Under the pieces are notes generated by a model. That model did no database searches. It was not told the DNA's origin and saw nothing but the letters and a program-made list of their open reading frames with translations. Below, one piece after another: positions 47,590 to 55,639 of a stretch of DNA of 64,000 bases. The position numbers and the translations under genes are program-made. Position 1 is the stretch's first letter; every line of letters begins with the position of its first letter. Source of the DNA: Betaproteobacteria bacterium (lineage in GTDB: Bacteria > Pseudomonadota > Gammaproteobacteria > Burkholderiales > SG8-41); the NCBI GenBank assembly GCA_900299145.1, contig OMIN01000111.1, positions 48,964 to 112,963 on the forward strand, written 5' to 3'.

Positions 47590-48162
47590 ATGTTCGTGAC
47601 CAACGATAAAACCGCCGGGCAGGACATGAGCGAAAAGCCGCTGGATTCCCAGACGGTGTTCAAGGGCAAATTGCTGCATGTGAAATCCGACCGCGTGCGC
47701 CTGATGAACGGGCACGAATCGACACGGGAATATATCGTGCATCCGGGCGCGTCGATGATTATCGCGCAACCCGACGAAACAACCATCACCCTGATCCGCC
47801 AATACCGCTATCCGCTTGACCGGCATTTCATTGAAGTGCCCGCCGGCAAAATCGATCCAGGTGAAGATCCGCTCGATACCGCCAAGCGCGAGCTTTTCGA
47901 GGAATGCGGCTACAGCGCCAGTGAATGGCGGCACCTGACCACGCTGCATCCTGGCATCGGCTATTCCAACGAGCGCATTGAGTTGTATCTTGCGCGCGGT
48001 ATTACACAAGCCGAGCGCAAGCTCGATGAAGACGAATTCCTCGAGGTTATGCACGTGCCCGTGGCCGAGGCGATGATGTGGATACGAGATGGGCGCATCA
48101 CCGAGGCCAAGGCGGTAATGGCCCTGTTGTGGGCCGAGAAGTTGCTGCGCAAAGAGTGGTAA
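47590..48162 (+). CDS. NUDIX hydrolase, ADP-ribose pyrophosphatase-like
   Basis: A 190-residue phosphohydrolase. The NUDIX box is GKIDPGEDPLDTAKRELFEE followed by CGY, fitting G-X5-E-X7-R-E-U-X-E-E-X-G-U. The preceding strand VTLIRQYRYPL-like segment (TLIRQYRYPLDRHFIEVPAG) is characteristic of ADP-ribose pyrophosphatases. ATG at 47590 is the first of two possible starts (also 47626). Probably co-transcribed with nuo, as in relatives. Confidence 0.9.
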   Translation: MFVTNDKTAGQDMSEKPLDSQTVFKGKLLHVKSDRVRLMNGHESTREYIVHPGASMIIAQPDETTITLIRQYRYPLDRHFIEVPAGKIDPGEDPLDTAKRELFEECGYSASEWRHLTTLHPGIGYSNERIELYLARGITQAERKLDEDEFLEVMHVPVAEAMMWIRDGRITEAKAVMALLWAEKLLRKEW

Positions 48163-48198
48163 TTACCCGGTCGCCGTTGGCGGTGTATTTTAAAATAA

Positions 48199-48218
48199 GT
48201 AATAAAAACAAATAGTTA
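48199..48218 (-). repeat. 20-bp AT-rich interspersed repeat, copy 10
   Basis: Minus strand reads TAACTATTTGTTTTTATTAC, then TTATTTTAAAATAC. Lies between the NUDIX gene and the spermidine-synthase-like gene. Confidence 0.75.
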
Positions 48219-48273
48219 CGTAACTTCAGGTTGCGTAACCTTCCGTCCCGCAGCCCCCACGACGTTAAACTCC

Positions 48274-50319
48274 ATGGCGCTCTACGCCGCGACGATTTTT
48301 CTCAGCGCGTTTTTGTTGTTTCTGGTGCAGCCGGTGATCGCGCGGCAGATTTTGCCGTGGTTCGGCGGCGCGGCGTCGGTATGGGCCGTGTGTCTGGTGT
48401 TTTTTCAGAGCGTACTGCTCGCGGGCTACGCCTACGCCGACTGGACCTCGCGCAGGCTCGCCCCGCGTACGCATGCGAAGGTGCATATCGCGCTGCTGGC
48501 AGTAAGCCTGCTGCTGTTGCCGATTATTCCCGACGTGCACTGGAAGCCCGGTGCGGACGCGGGCGCAGGCACATCACCCATGCTGGCGATTCTGGGTTTG
48601 CTCGGCGTGACCATCGGCCTGCAATATTTTCTGCTGTCGTCCACCAGCCCGCTGCTGCAAAGCTGGTATTGGCGGCGTTACCGGCACGCCGTGCCGTACC
48701 GGTTGTTCGCGCTGTCGAATTTTGCCTCGCTGCTGGCGCTGCTGTCGTATCCAGTGGCGATAGAGCCGTGGCTGCGCGGCACCGTGCAGTCCTATGGCTG
48801 GTCGGCGCTGTATGCGGTGTTCGCGGTGTTGTGCGCGGCAACGGCGTGGGCGAGCGCGCGGGCGGCAGAGAGTGGCGCGTCTGCGGCTGTGCAAACGCCC
48901 GCGTCTGACGACACCCCCGCCCCGCCGTGGAGTGCACGTCTGCCATGGATAATCTATGCCGCGATGGGCTCGTGCCTGCTGCTCGCCATCACCAATCATC
49001 TGACGCAGAACATCGCCTCGATTCCGTTTTTGTGGCTGGCGCCGCTGGCGTTGTATCTGATCACGTTTATTCTGTGTTTTGATCATCCGCGTTGGTACGT
49101 GCGGCCGTTGTTTGCGGTGCTGATGGCAGCGGCACTGCCGGCGATGGCGTGGTTTACCGAATCGCTCGATTTGCATGTTGCCGCGCCTCTTTACGCCGCC
49201 GGGCTTTTTGTATGCTGCATGTTCTGTCACGGCGAACTGTATCGCGCACGGCCCGCGCCCGCGCATCTGACGACGTTTTATCTGATGATTTCCATCGGCG
49301 GGGCATTGGGGGCGCTGTTGGTTGCCATCGGCGCGCCACTGTTGCTGAAGGGCTATTTTGAGTTGGGCATCATTCTGGCGGCGTGCGCGTTATTGTTGTT
49401 CTGGAACGCGCTGGCGCAACCGCGCTGGGTGGCGGCGCTGGCGTTCGTGGTGGCGAGTGTCACCGCCGGTTTTGTGATCAAGAACGTCACCGAGTACGCC
49501 GCCGACGTACGGGTGATGGTGCGCAATTTCTATGGCGTGGTGCGTACGCGGGATTACACTGATCCGTCGCCGTTTCGCGTGATGTACCATGGCAACATCA
49601 ATCACGGTGGGCAGTTGCTCGGTGAAGCCGTGCGCCGCAAGCCATCCACCTATTTTGGCGAGAGCAGCGGGTATGGGCGTACGTTTGCCAGCCTGCAGGC
49701 GTTGAACAATGACGCGCCGCGCCGCGTCGGCGTGATCGGTCTGGGTGCGGGCGCCATCGCGGCCTACGCACGCCGCGGTGACTACTTTCGCTTCTACGAA
49801 ATTGATCCGCAAGTGGCGGCGGTGGCCATGATGGAGTTTTCGTTTCTGAAGGACAGCCCCGCGCAGGTCGACGTGGTGCTCGGCGACGGGCGTCTGAGCC
49901 TTGAGCGCGAATCCCCTCAGAACTTTGATCTGCTCGCCATCGATGCGTTTGCCGGTGATTCCATTCCCATGCATCTGGTCACGCGCGAGGCCATGCAGGC
50001 TTACCTTAAACACCTCGCCCCGGGCGGCGCGATGGTGTTTCAGGCCACCAACCGTTTCGTGGACATCGCCCCCGTGGTGGCGCGGCTCGCCAGCGAATTT
50101 GGTCTGCAAGCCGTGCTGGTGACCGACGAACCCGAAGGCGCCCATACCAGCAGCGTCGATTACTGGCTGTCGTCGACAGACCAGATCATCGTCACGCGCA
50201 ACAGCTCCATCTTGAATGCGCCGCCCTTGGCCAAGGCTGCGCAGACGTTGCCGCATGATCCGAATTTCCGCTTGTGGACGGATGATTTCTACAATTTATT
50301 CAGCGTACTGAAACGCTAG
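48274..50319 (+). CDS. membrane protein with C-terminal spermidine-synthase-like domain
   Basis: A 681-residue fusion. Residues 1 to about 400 form some 10-12 membrane helices, beginning LYAATIFLSAFLLFLVQPVI and RQILPWFGGAASVWAVCLVF, the usual start of the fused MFS/spermidine synthase family. The C-terminal third is a SAM-methyltransferase-fold domain like SpeE: VGVIGLGAGAIAAYARRGD, FYEIDPQVAAVA, VVLGDGRLSLERE and FDLLAIDAFAGDSIPMHLVT. The substrate is unknown; aminopropyl transfer is possible but not proven for these membrane forms. No operon partner is obvious. Confidence 0.88.
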   Translation: MALYAATIFLSAFLLFLVQPVIARQILPWFGGAASVWAVCLVFFQSVLLAGYAYADWTSRRLAPRTHAKVHIALLAVSLLLLPIIPDVHWKPGADAGAGTSPMLAILGLLGVTIGLQYFLLSSTSPLLQSWYWRRYRHAVPYRLFALSNFASLLALLSYPVAIEPWLRGTVQSYGWSALYAVFAVLCAATAWASARAAESGASAAVQTPASDDTPAPPWSARLPWIIYAAMGSCLLLAITNHLTQNIASIPFLWLAPLALYLITFILCFDHPRWYVRPLFAVLMAAALPAMAWFTESLDLHVAAPLYAAGLFVCCMFCHGELYRARPAPAHLTTFYLMISIGGALGALLVAIGAPLLLKGYFELGIILAACALLLFWNALAQPRWVAALAFVVASVTAGFVIKNVTEYAADVRVMVRNFYGVVRTRDYTDPSPFRVMYHGNINHGGQLLGEAVRRKPSTYFGESSGYGRTFASLQALNNDAPRRVGVIGLGAGAIAAYARRGDYFRFYEIDPQVAAVAMMEFSFLKDSPAQVDVVLGDGRLSLERESPQNFDLLAIDAFAGDSIPMHLVTREAMQAYLKHLAPGGAMVFQATNRFVDIAPVVARLASEFGLQAVLVTDEPEGAHTSSVDYWLSSTDQIIVTRNSSILNAPPLAKAAQTLPHDPNFRLWTDDFYNLFSVLKR

Positions 50320-50649
50320 TGTTTTGCGTCTCTCGTTCGCGGCAATTGGGAGGGCCATGAAGTACGGTGCGGCTGCTCAAAAAATGGGCGCGCCAGAAAT
50401 TGTTCTGGAAAATCCGTGTCGCGCGTGGCATTTGCCGTACCTGTGCACAAGGTTATGCACAGAATCTGTGTATAACCGAAAAAAGCTGCATGAAAATAAA
50501 TGCAATAAATCAAATACGTGCGATATCACCTTGTGCGAGCCTGAATGCATTGCCGGTGGCTGGGGCCAGCGTGCCCTGCCAGTGATAAAATTTTCAGGTG
50601 GGATTCAGGTAAAGCACAAGAGTGGATGATAGCCAGTGTGGAGGTGAGC
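50320..50649. other. 330-base spacer with DnaA-box-like cluster
   Basis: No convincing gene. Short open frames have no family features. It contains three DnaA-box-like 9-mers at 50442-50475 and, at 50502-50520, GCAATAAATCAAATACGTG, which looks like a decayed 19-base version of the AT-rich repeat (minus orientation). Confidence 0.5.
50442..50475 (+). promoter_or_regulatory. cluster of three DnaA-box-like sequences
   Basis: TGTGCACAA (50442-50450; two mismatches to the box reverse complement), TTATGCACA (50453-50461; one mismatch to TTATCCACA) and TGTGTATAA (50467-50475; one mismatch to the reverse complement). The last two form an inverted pair with a 5-base gap. Confidence 0.45.
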
Positions 50650-50787
50650 ATGACCGAGGAGCGCAGAAAGAATATCAATGGACGTCGCAGTGGTGAAGAC
50701 CGGCGCAAGGGCCGCAGCGCGTTGTATACCGGGCCCGAACGGCGCGCGGTCGATCGCCGCAGCGGTGTGGGCCGTCGTGCGACTTAG
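50650..50787 (+). CDS. 45-residue Arg-rich protein
   Basis: A small basic protein. GGAGG at 50640-50644 stands five bases before the ATG at 50650; an in-frame ATG at 50626 would add eight residues. It is built of repeated Arg-Arg motifs: ERRKNINGRRSGEDRRKG, YTGPERRAVDRRSGVGRRA. Such RRSGxDRR and GPERR motifs occur in many short proteobacterial proteins and N-terminal tails of signalling proteins, but no function can be assigned. The repeated pattern and good ribosome site favour a real gene. Confidence 0.6.
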   Translation: MTEERRKNINGRRSGEDRRKGRSALYTGPERRAVDRRSGVGRRAT

Positions 50788-50791
50788 CGCT

Positions 50792-50808
50792 GTGGTCACA
50801 GTGACCAC
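50792..50808 (+). promoter_or_regulatory. perfect 8-bp inverted repeat upstream of binding-protein gene
   Basis: GTGGTCAC-A-GTGACCAC, five bases after the small-protein stop and 54 bases before the ATG at 50862. The symmetry suits an operator for a dimeric regulator. The spacing would also permit a small RNA hairpin. Confidence 0.35.
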
Positions 50809-50861
50809 TGTAGCTACTGGGGGCGATGTAGCAGGTGTTTGGCCGAAGGATTTCCAATTCG

Positions 50862-51740
50862 ATGCTTAAGCTTGCACTGATTTCTGAAGGGGTCAACACC
50901 TGGCCGGTATATGTAGCGCTGTCGCGTGGCTTATGGGCCAAGGCTGGCTTGGCGGTGGAGCTTACTGTCACCGGCTCTTCGATACACCAGCTGGAGCAGC
51001 TTAAAAGCGGTGGCTTTGACATCGGTTTCCAGCAGGTCGATCACATTGTTCGCGGTGTCGAGCGCGGTGCGGATTTGTTCATGTTCATGGCGCAATCGCA
51101 TGCGCCGGTTTTGTCGCTGATGGCGTCGAAGGATATAGGCGGCGTTGCTGACCTCAAGGGCAAGACCATCATCGTCGACGATCCGCGCACCGGTTATTCG
51201 CTGCTGCTCAGGCAGTTGCTGTCACGGCACGGCCTCGGCGTGGAGGAGGCGCCTTTCAAGCTGGTGGGCGGTTCGCAGGAGCGATTCGACGCCATGAAGC
51301 GCGGCGAAGGCTCGGCGTGTTTTATCAACCCGCCGTTTGACGGCCAGATGCTGGCCGCCGGGTTTAAGCGTCTTGGCGGTTCCAACGATTTCTTTCCCGA
51401 TTATCCGGGGCCCGCGGCTGCCGCTCGCCGCTCGTGGGCGTGTGATCATGCTGACGAACTTATTGCGTTCATCCGCGGGTTCAATGAGGCCTATGCCTGG
51501 CTGGGCAATGATGCAAACCGGGACGAGGCGATCCGTTTGCTGCCGGCGCGCATTGCCATGCCATCTGACGCAGCGGCGCGAGCGCTGGCGCAGGTCTACC
51601 GCCAGCCGCGTCCGCAACTGAGCGAAGATGGCGTGCGGCAGGTGATGGCGCTGGTGTGGGCGGCAGAGCAATTCCCCACGCCGATGGGCAGCCCGGCGAA
51701 ATATTTCGACACCCGCTATCTGCAAAAGGCTGGCGGTTAG
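50862..51740 (+). CDS. ABC substrate-binding-like protein without signal peptide
   Basis: A 292-residue protein of the NMT1/THI5-like periplasmic-binding fold. MLKLALISEGVNTWPVYVAL and KAGLAVELTVTGSSIHQLEQ match the first lobe; GGFDIGFQQVDHIVRG and DLKGKTIIVDDPRTGYSLLL the ligand hinge; HADELIAFIRGFNEAYAWL is the usual late helix. The ATG at 50862 fits the family start; the frame is open to 50835. No signal peptide precedes the fold, so it would be cytoplasmic, either a sensor/enzyme or a binding protein that lost export. No transporter genes lie beside it. Confidence 0.8.
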   Translation: MLKLALISEGVNTWPVYVALSRGLWAKAGLAVELTVTGSSIHQLEQLKSGGFDIGFQQVDHIVRGVERGADLFMFMAQSHAPVLSLMASKDIGGVADLKGKTIIVDDPRTGYSLLLRQLLSRHGLGVEEAPFKLVGGSQERFDAMKRGEGSACFINPPFDGQMLAAGFKRLGGSNDFFPDYPGPAAAARRSWACDHADELIAFIRGFNEAYAWLGNDANRDEAIRLLPARIAMPSDAAARALAQVYRQPRPQLSEDGVRQVMALVWAAEQFPTPMGSPAKYFDTRYLQKAGG

Positions 51741-51898
51741 GCGCGCACGCGGCTGTCGCAGCGATGGGGCAGGGCAGCCGCGCCAGCGAATTTGCCACTC
51801 GACGCTGACGGCGAGGTAGCGAATAATCACGGGGCTGTACTGGCGCTTTTCGCCAACGGGTTGCCAACCAGCGGTCACGGCAGTTATAGATAAAATAT

Positions 51899-51918
51899 TC
51901 AATTAAAACAAATACTTA
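51899..51918 (-). repeat. 20-bp AT-rich interspersed repeat, copy 11
   Basis: Minus strand reads TAAGTATTTGTTTTAATTGA, then ATATTTTATC. Lies between the binding-like protein and the first Bug protein gene. Confidence 0.8.
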
Positions 51919-51974
51919 AATTCATGCCTCCTAATCATGGTGGGCAGGAAAAACCGGAAGCAACGAGGAACGGC

Positions 51975-52949
51975 ATGAAATTGAACAAATGGATTTGTGT
52001 GACGGCCGTGCTGGCGGCGGGCGCCGTGGCGTATCCGGCGGGGGCACAGGAAAAATTTCCGACAAAGAACATACGCATGCTGGTGCCATTTGCGGCGGGC
52101 AGCCAGACGGACATACTCGCGCGCTGGATCGGCGAGGAGTTTCTCAAGAGCTGGGGCCAGCAGGTGGTGGTGGATAACCGCCCCAGCGCCGGCGGCACCA
52201 TTGCTTCGCAAGTCGTGCTCGACGCCAATGCCGACGGCCACACCATGATGATGGTGTCCACCGGCCATGCCGGCAATGCGACGCTGTTTTCCAAACTGCC
52301 GTACGACACGATTCGTGATTTTTCGGGCGTGTCACAGGTGGCGAGTGTGCCCAATCTGCTGGTGGTGGCGCCGAACCTTGGGCCGAAGAATGTCAAAGAC
52401 CTGATTGCCTATGTAAAGGCCGGCGCCGGCAAGGTGAATTTCAGTTCGGCGGGCATCGGTAGCGGCACGCAGATCAATGGCGAAATGTTCAATCTGGCCG
52501 CGGGCATCAAGGCAACCCACGTGCCGTACAAAGGCGCACCCGATGCGCTGAACAATGTCATCGGCGGCAACGTACAATTTAACTTTGCGCCGATTCTTGT
52601 TGCGATGGGGCAGGTCAAGGCCGGTCGCGTGCTGGCGCTGGCCGTGAGTACCGCGAACCGCTCGCCGCTTTTTCCCAATGTGCCGACAGTGGCCGAAGCG
52701 GGTTTGCCCGGCTTCGATTACGACCAGTGGTACGGCTTGCTGGTTGCCGCAAAAACACCGCGTCCGGTGGTCGACGCAGTGAACAAGGAGGTCGTGCGCA
52801 TCCTCTCTGCTCCGGAAATGAAGGAGCGCATGCTGACGCAAGGGGCCTCGCCCAAGCCGACGACGCCGGCGCAGTTCGATGCATTTATCCGCGCAGAAGT
52901 CAAAAAATTCGCCCCGGTGATTATTGCGTCCGGGGCGAAGGTGAATTGA
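51975..52949 (+). CDS. Bug/TctC-family periplasmic binding protein
   Basis: A 324-residue exported protein. MKLNKWICVTAVLAAGAVAY followed by PAGAQEKFP is a signal peptide with cleavage after AGA or AQ. Family blocks: KNIRMLVPFAAGSQTDILAR, QQVVVDNRPSAGGT, YAKL-like SKLPYDTIRDFSGV and THVPYKGAPDALN. These proteins bind carboxylates or other small organic compounds for tripartite uptake or signalling and are strongly expanded in Burkholderiales. ATG at 51975 was preferred over 51924 because GAGGAA precedes it and it starts the signal peptide. No TctA/TctB genes are near. Confidence 0.92.
   Translation: MKLNKWICVTAVLAAGAVAYPAGAQEKFPTKNIRMLVPFAAGSQTDILARWIGEEFLKSWGQQVVVDNRPSAGGTIASQVVLDANADGHTMMMVSTGHAGNATLFSKLPYDTIRDFSGVSQVASVPNLLVVAPNLGPKNVKDLIAYVKAGAGKVNFSSAGIGSGTQINGEMFNLAAGIKATHVPYKGAPDALNNVIGGNVQFNFAPILVAMGQVKAGRVLALAVSTANRSPLFPNVPTVAEAGLPGFDYDQWYGLLVAAKTPRPVVDAVNKEVVRILSAPEMKERMLTQGASPKPTTPAQFDAFIRAEVKKFAPVIIASGAKVN
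52902..52939 (-). terminator. antisense-oriented terminator-like hairpin
   Basis: TTCGCCCCGG (52908-52917) and CCGGGGCGAA (52930-52939) form a perfect 10-bp stem with a 12-base loop. Read on the minus strand the stem is followed directly by TTTTTTG. On the plus strand no T-run follows. It overlaps the last codons of the Bug gene. Confidence 0.35.
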
Positions 52950-52951
52950 TT

Positions 52952-53014
52952 CGTGAAATGTGCACGGCGAAACGTGAAACGCGCTCAGTGAACAGTAAAT
53001 GGTGAACGGTAACT
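52952..53014 (+). repeat. degenerate heptamer array (RGTGAAM), 9 units
   Basis: CGTGAAA TGTGCAC GGCGAAA CGTGAAA CGCGCTC AGTGAAC AGTAAAT GGTGAAC GGTAACT in continuous 7-base register. It fills the spacer between the two Bug genes and ends 2 bases before the ATG at 53017. Confidence 0.6.
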
Positions 53015-53976
53015 CGATGGGTAAATTGGCTGGGTTGATTGCAGTGTTGTGCACTTGCAGTGCGGTATGGGCACAATCGAAGGACGGTTACCCGAATCGT
53101 CCGATTCGCGTGATCACCGGTTCTCCCGGCAGCACCTCTGATCTTTCCGCGCGCTTTGTGGCACAAAAACTCACCGAGCGCTGGGGGCAGCAGGCGGTTG
53201 TTGATAACCGTCCCGGTGCGGGCGGAATAATCGGCGTGGAAATCGGCGCGCGTGCGGCGCCCGATGGCTATACGCTGATTGTCGGCCATGTGGGCACGCA
53301 TGCCAGCGCACAAATGTTGCACAAGGGCTTGGGGTATGACCCGATTCGCGATTTTGAGCCGATTTCCAATCTGGTGAATGTGGCGGTGGTGTTTGTGGTG
53401 CACCCGACAGTGCCGGCGAACAACCTCAAGGAATTCGTCGCGTATTCGCAGGCGCAAAACGGCAAAATGAATTATGGCTCGCCGGGCGCGGGCACCAGCG
53501 GGCATCTGACGGGTGAACTGTTCAATCTGGTGACCAAGGCGCGCCTCACGCACATTCCGTACAAGGGCGCGGGCTTTGCGGTGACGGCGAATATCGCTAA
53601 TGAAGTGCAGACGTCATTCCTGTCCACCGCCACAGCGCAGCCACATGTGAAAGCGGGGCGTCTGAAGCCGCTGGTGGTTGCACGCAAGACGCGTTTTCCG
53701 GGCACGCCGGATGTGCCCAGTTCGGTGGTGGCGGGTTTTCCTGAACTCGATTCCAATGCCTGGTTTGGCCTGTTTGCCCCGGCAAAAACACCCAAGCACC
53801 TGATTTTAAGGGTAAATAAGGAAGTGGCTAACGCACTGAACACCCCGCAAATCCGGGATACGCTGTTGTCGCAGGGGGCGGAAGTCGCGCCCACAACGCC
53901 CGAAGCGTTTGGCGACTACGTCAAGGCGGAGGTGGTGAAGTGGACGCGGGTGGTGAAAGAAGCGGGGATCAAGTAA
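52999..53976 (+). CDS. second Bug/TctC-family periplasmic binding protein
   Basis: A 325-residue exported binding protein, or 319 residues if started at the ATG at 53017, which begins a cleaner signal peptide (MGKLAGLIAVLCTCSAVWA). Blocks: PNRPIRVITGSPGSTSDLSA, QQAVVDNRPGAGGI, KGLGYDPIRDFEPIS and LTHIPYKGAGFAV. Neither start has a Shine-Dalgarno; the first lies within a heptamer array, which makes 53017 slightly more likely. Similar in layout to, but clearly diverged from, the preceding Bug protein, so not a recent duplication. Confidence 0.9.
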   Translation: MVNGNSMGKLAGLIAVLCTCSAVWAQSKDGYPNRPIRVITGSPGSTSDLSARFVAQKLTERWGQQAVVDNRPGAGGIIGVEIGARAAPDGYTLIVGHVGTHASAQMLHKGLGYDPIRDFEPISNLVNVAVVFVVHPTVPANNLKEFVAYSQAQNGKMNYGSPGAGTSGHLTGELFNLVTKARLTHIPYKGAGFAVTANIANEVQTSFLSTATAQPHVKAGRLKPLVVARKTRFPGTPDVPSSVVAGFPELDSNAWFGLFAPAKTPKHLILRVNKEVANALNTPQIRDTLLSQGAEVAPTTPEAFGDYVKAEVVKWTRVVKEAGIK

Positions 53977-53977
53977 A

Positions 53978-54005
53978 GCGTGAGGCGTGAAACTTTAGGC
54001 GTGAG
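53978..54005 (+). repeat. heptamer array (GCGTGAG), 4 units
   Basis: GCGTGAG GCGTGAA ACTTTAG GCGTGAG in 7-base register, directly after the stop of the second Bug gene. Same unit as the array at 57001 and the start of the gene at 60876. Confidence 0.7.
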
Positions 54006-54079
54006 CCGCAGGCTGGGTAGAGGCGCTTTGTTTGCACGGCGGCCAACCGTGTAGCGATGGCAGGAGCAAGGGAGCGTAC

Positions 54080-55612
54080 TTGGATAAAAATAATTTTAAC
54101 CGCCGTGATTTTGTAAAGGCTGGCTTGGCTGCCGGCGGGATAGCCATGGCGGGGGCAACACTGGCCAATCGGCATCCGCATCCGCGCCCGACGTCGCTGC
54201 AGTATCTCGACCGCAACATGTACCGCAAGCAAACGGATGTGCTCGCGCATTACGGTCAGGGGCAGCACCGCGGCGGCAAGATGCAGATGATGGCCATCGG
54301 CGAGCGGCGCTTTCTGTTTCAACAGGGTGATGTAATTGAGGTCACCAACCCGCTGAAGCCGGTGTTGCTGGGGCGCAACGCATTTCTGGGCGGGCAGATC
54401 CAGCTCGGCTACAACAACAAGCTCGGCAAGTGGATATTGATGACCGGGCGCGGCTCGCGCGCTACGTTCAGCACGCCGAAGTGGCCGCATGGCAAGTACG
54501 ACAATCCGCTGTTGATCGACGGCAATATCAAGGAGGAGGGGCTGCGCGGTGTGCGCTTTTACGACGCCAGCAATCCGGAAAAACTGGTGTTGCTGTCGCA
54601 GTGGAGCTGCGATCAGGGCGATCCCGCGCGCAAGGTGCAGGAAGGCGCGGGCGTGCATCGCAGCTATTACGATGGCGGGCGTTACGCGTATCTGGATGCC
54701 GGGCCGGACAATACGTTTATCAACATGGAGTCGCCGGTTCGTTACTACACGAATTGTCTGCAAGTGATTGATGTGGCCGACCCGTCGCAGCCGAAATTTG
54801 TCTGTAATTGGTGGATGCCGGGGCAGCGCAAGGGCGAGGAAGCCGAATACAAAAAATGGGTGGAATACGGCGACAGGGAGTCGTTCACGAGCAAGCACGG
54901 GCCGATGTATGTGCCGGTGAAAGTGGAAGATGGCGGCAAGCTGGGTTACAGCTCGTGGGGTTCGTTCGGCATGATCATCCATGACCTTACTGACATCCAG
55001 AACCCCAGGGTGGTGAGCCGCTGGCTGCCGCCGGGGCAGAAGCCGGGGGCGATCCATTTTCACACCATCGATATCGCGCGATTGAATCGGGGCTTCGTGA
55101 TTGCCAATCCGGAAGTGCTTAACCCGGACTGCAATGAGCGCTATCAGCCGATCTGGGTTATCGATGTCAGAGATCCGCGCAACCCCAAGCCCATTTCGCA
55201 ATTGCCAGTGCCGCTGCCACCCAGTGAAGCGCCGTATCGCGATTATTGCGATCGTCGCGGGCGCTTTGGCCCGCACAACCCGCCGCATATGAAAGCGCCG
55301 GGCAAGCCACATCCGAATTTCACGGCCTATTCGTTTTTCAACGCAGGATTGCAGTTGTTCGATATTGCTGACCCGGCGAACCCGAAGAACTCCGGCTACT
55401 TCGTGCCGCCGCAGGCCGGCCATCTCGATCAATACGACAGCTACCCGCGCGACACCGATAACGTGTTCGTCGAATGGGATCGCAAATTGATGTGGGTGGG
55501 TACCGGCACCGGCATCTATCTGATAACCTCGCCGCTCCTCGGTACGCCCACATTAAAGCCGATGAAAGTGGCAGAGTGGGTGTTACCGGGTTTGAATGCG
55601 GGGCATACGTAA
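54080..55612 (+). CDS. Tat-exported LVIVD-type beta-propeller protein
   Basis: A 510-residue protein. It probably starts at TTG 54080, five bases after GGAG (54071-54074), giving MDKNNFNRRDFVKAGLAAGG, a twin-arginine signal (RRDFVK) for export of a folded protein. The body has repeated short blocks of the LVIVD type: DVIEVTNPLKPVLLG, VRFYDASNPEKLVLLS, LQVIDVADPSQPKFV, IWVIDVRDPRNPKPIS and LQLFDIADPANPKNSGY, pointing to a propeller-like fold. Function is not known. Its stop codon TAA (55610) is also the start of a copy of the AT-rich repeat. Confidence 0.85.
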   Translation: MDKNNFNRRDFVKAGLAAGGIAMAGATLANRHPHPRPTSLQYLDRNMYRKQTDVLAHYGQGQHRGGKMQMMAIGERRFLFQQGDVIEVTNPLKPVLLGRNAFLGGQIQLGYNNKLGKWILMTGRGSRATFSTPKWPHGKYDNPLLIDGNIKEEGLRGVRFYDASNPEKLVLLSQWSCDQGDPARKVQEGAGVHRSYYDGGRYAYLDAGPDNTFINMESPVRYYTNCLQVIDVADPSQPKFVCNWWMPGQRKGEEAEYKKWVEYGDRESFTSKHGPMYVPVKVEDGGKLGYSSWGSFGMIIHDLTDIQNPRVVSRWLPPGQKPGAIHFHTIDIARLNRGFVIANPEVLNPDCNERYQPIWVIDVRDPRNPKPISQLPVPLPPSEAPYRDYCDRRGRFGPHNPPHMKAPGKPHPNFTAYSFFNAGLQLFDIADPANPKNSGYFVPPQAGHLDQYDSYPRDTDNVFVEWDRKLMWVGTGTGIYLITSPLLGTPTLKPMKVAEWVLPGLNAGHT

Positions 55613-55629
55613 GTATCTGTTTTAATTAA
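55610..55629 (+). repeat. 20-bp AT-rich interspersed repeat, copy 12
   Basis: Reads TAAGTATCTGTTTTAATTAA. Its first three bases are the stop codon of the LVIVD-type gene; it ends 10 bases before the next ATG. Confidence 0.8.
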
Positions 55630-55639
55630 GGATTTTGTG

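Noticed and set aside
53969..55432. 487-codon minus-strand open frame
   Set aside because: Antisense to the LVIVD-type gene, whose plus-strand translation has a Tat signal and repeats; the minus translation is His/Arg/Leu-rich without motifs.
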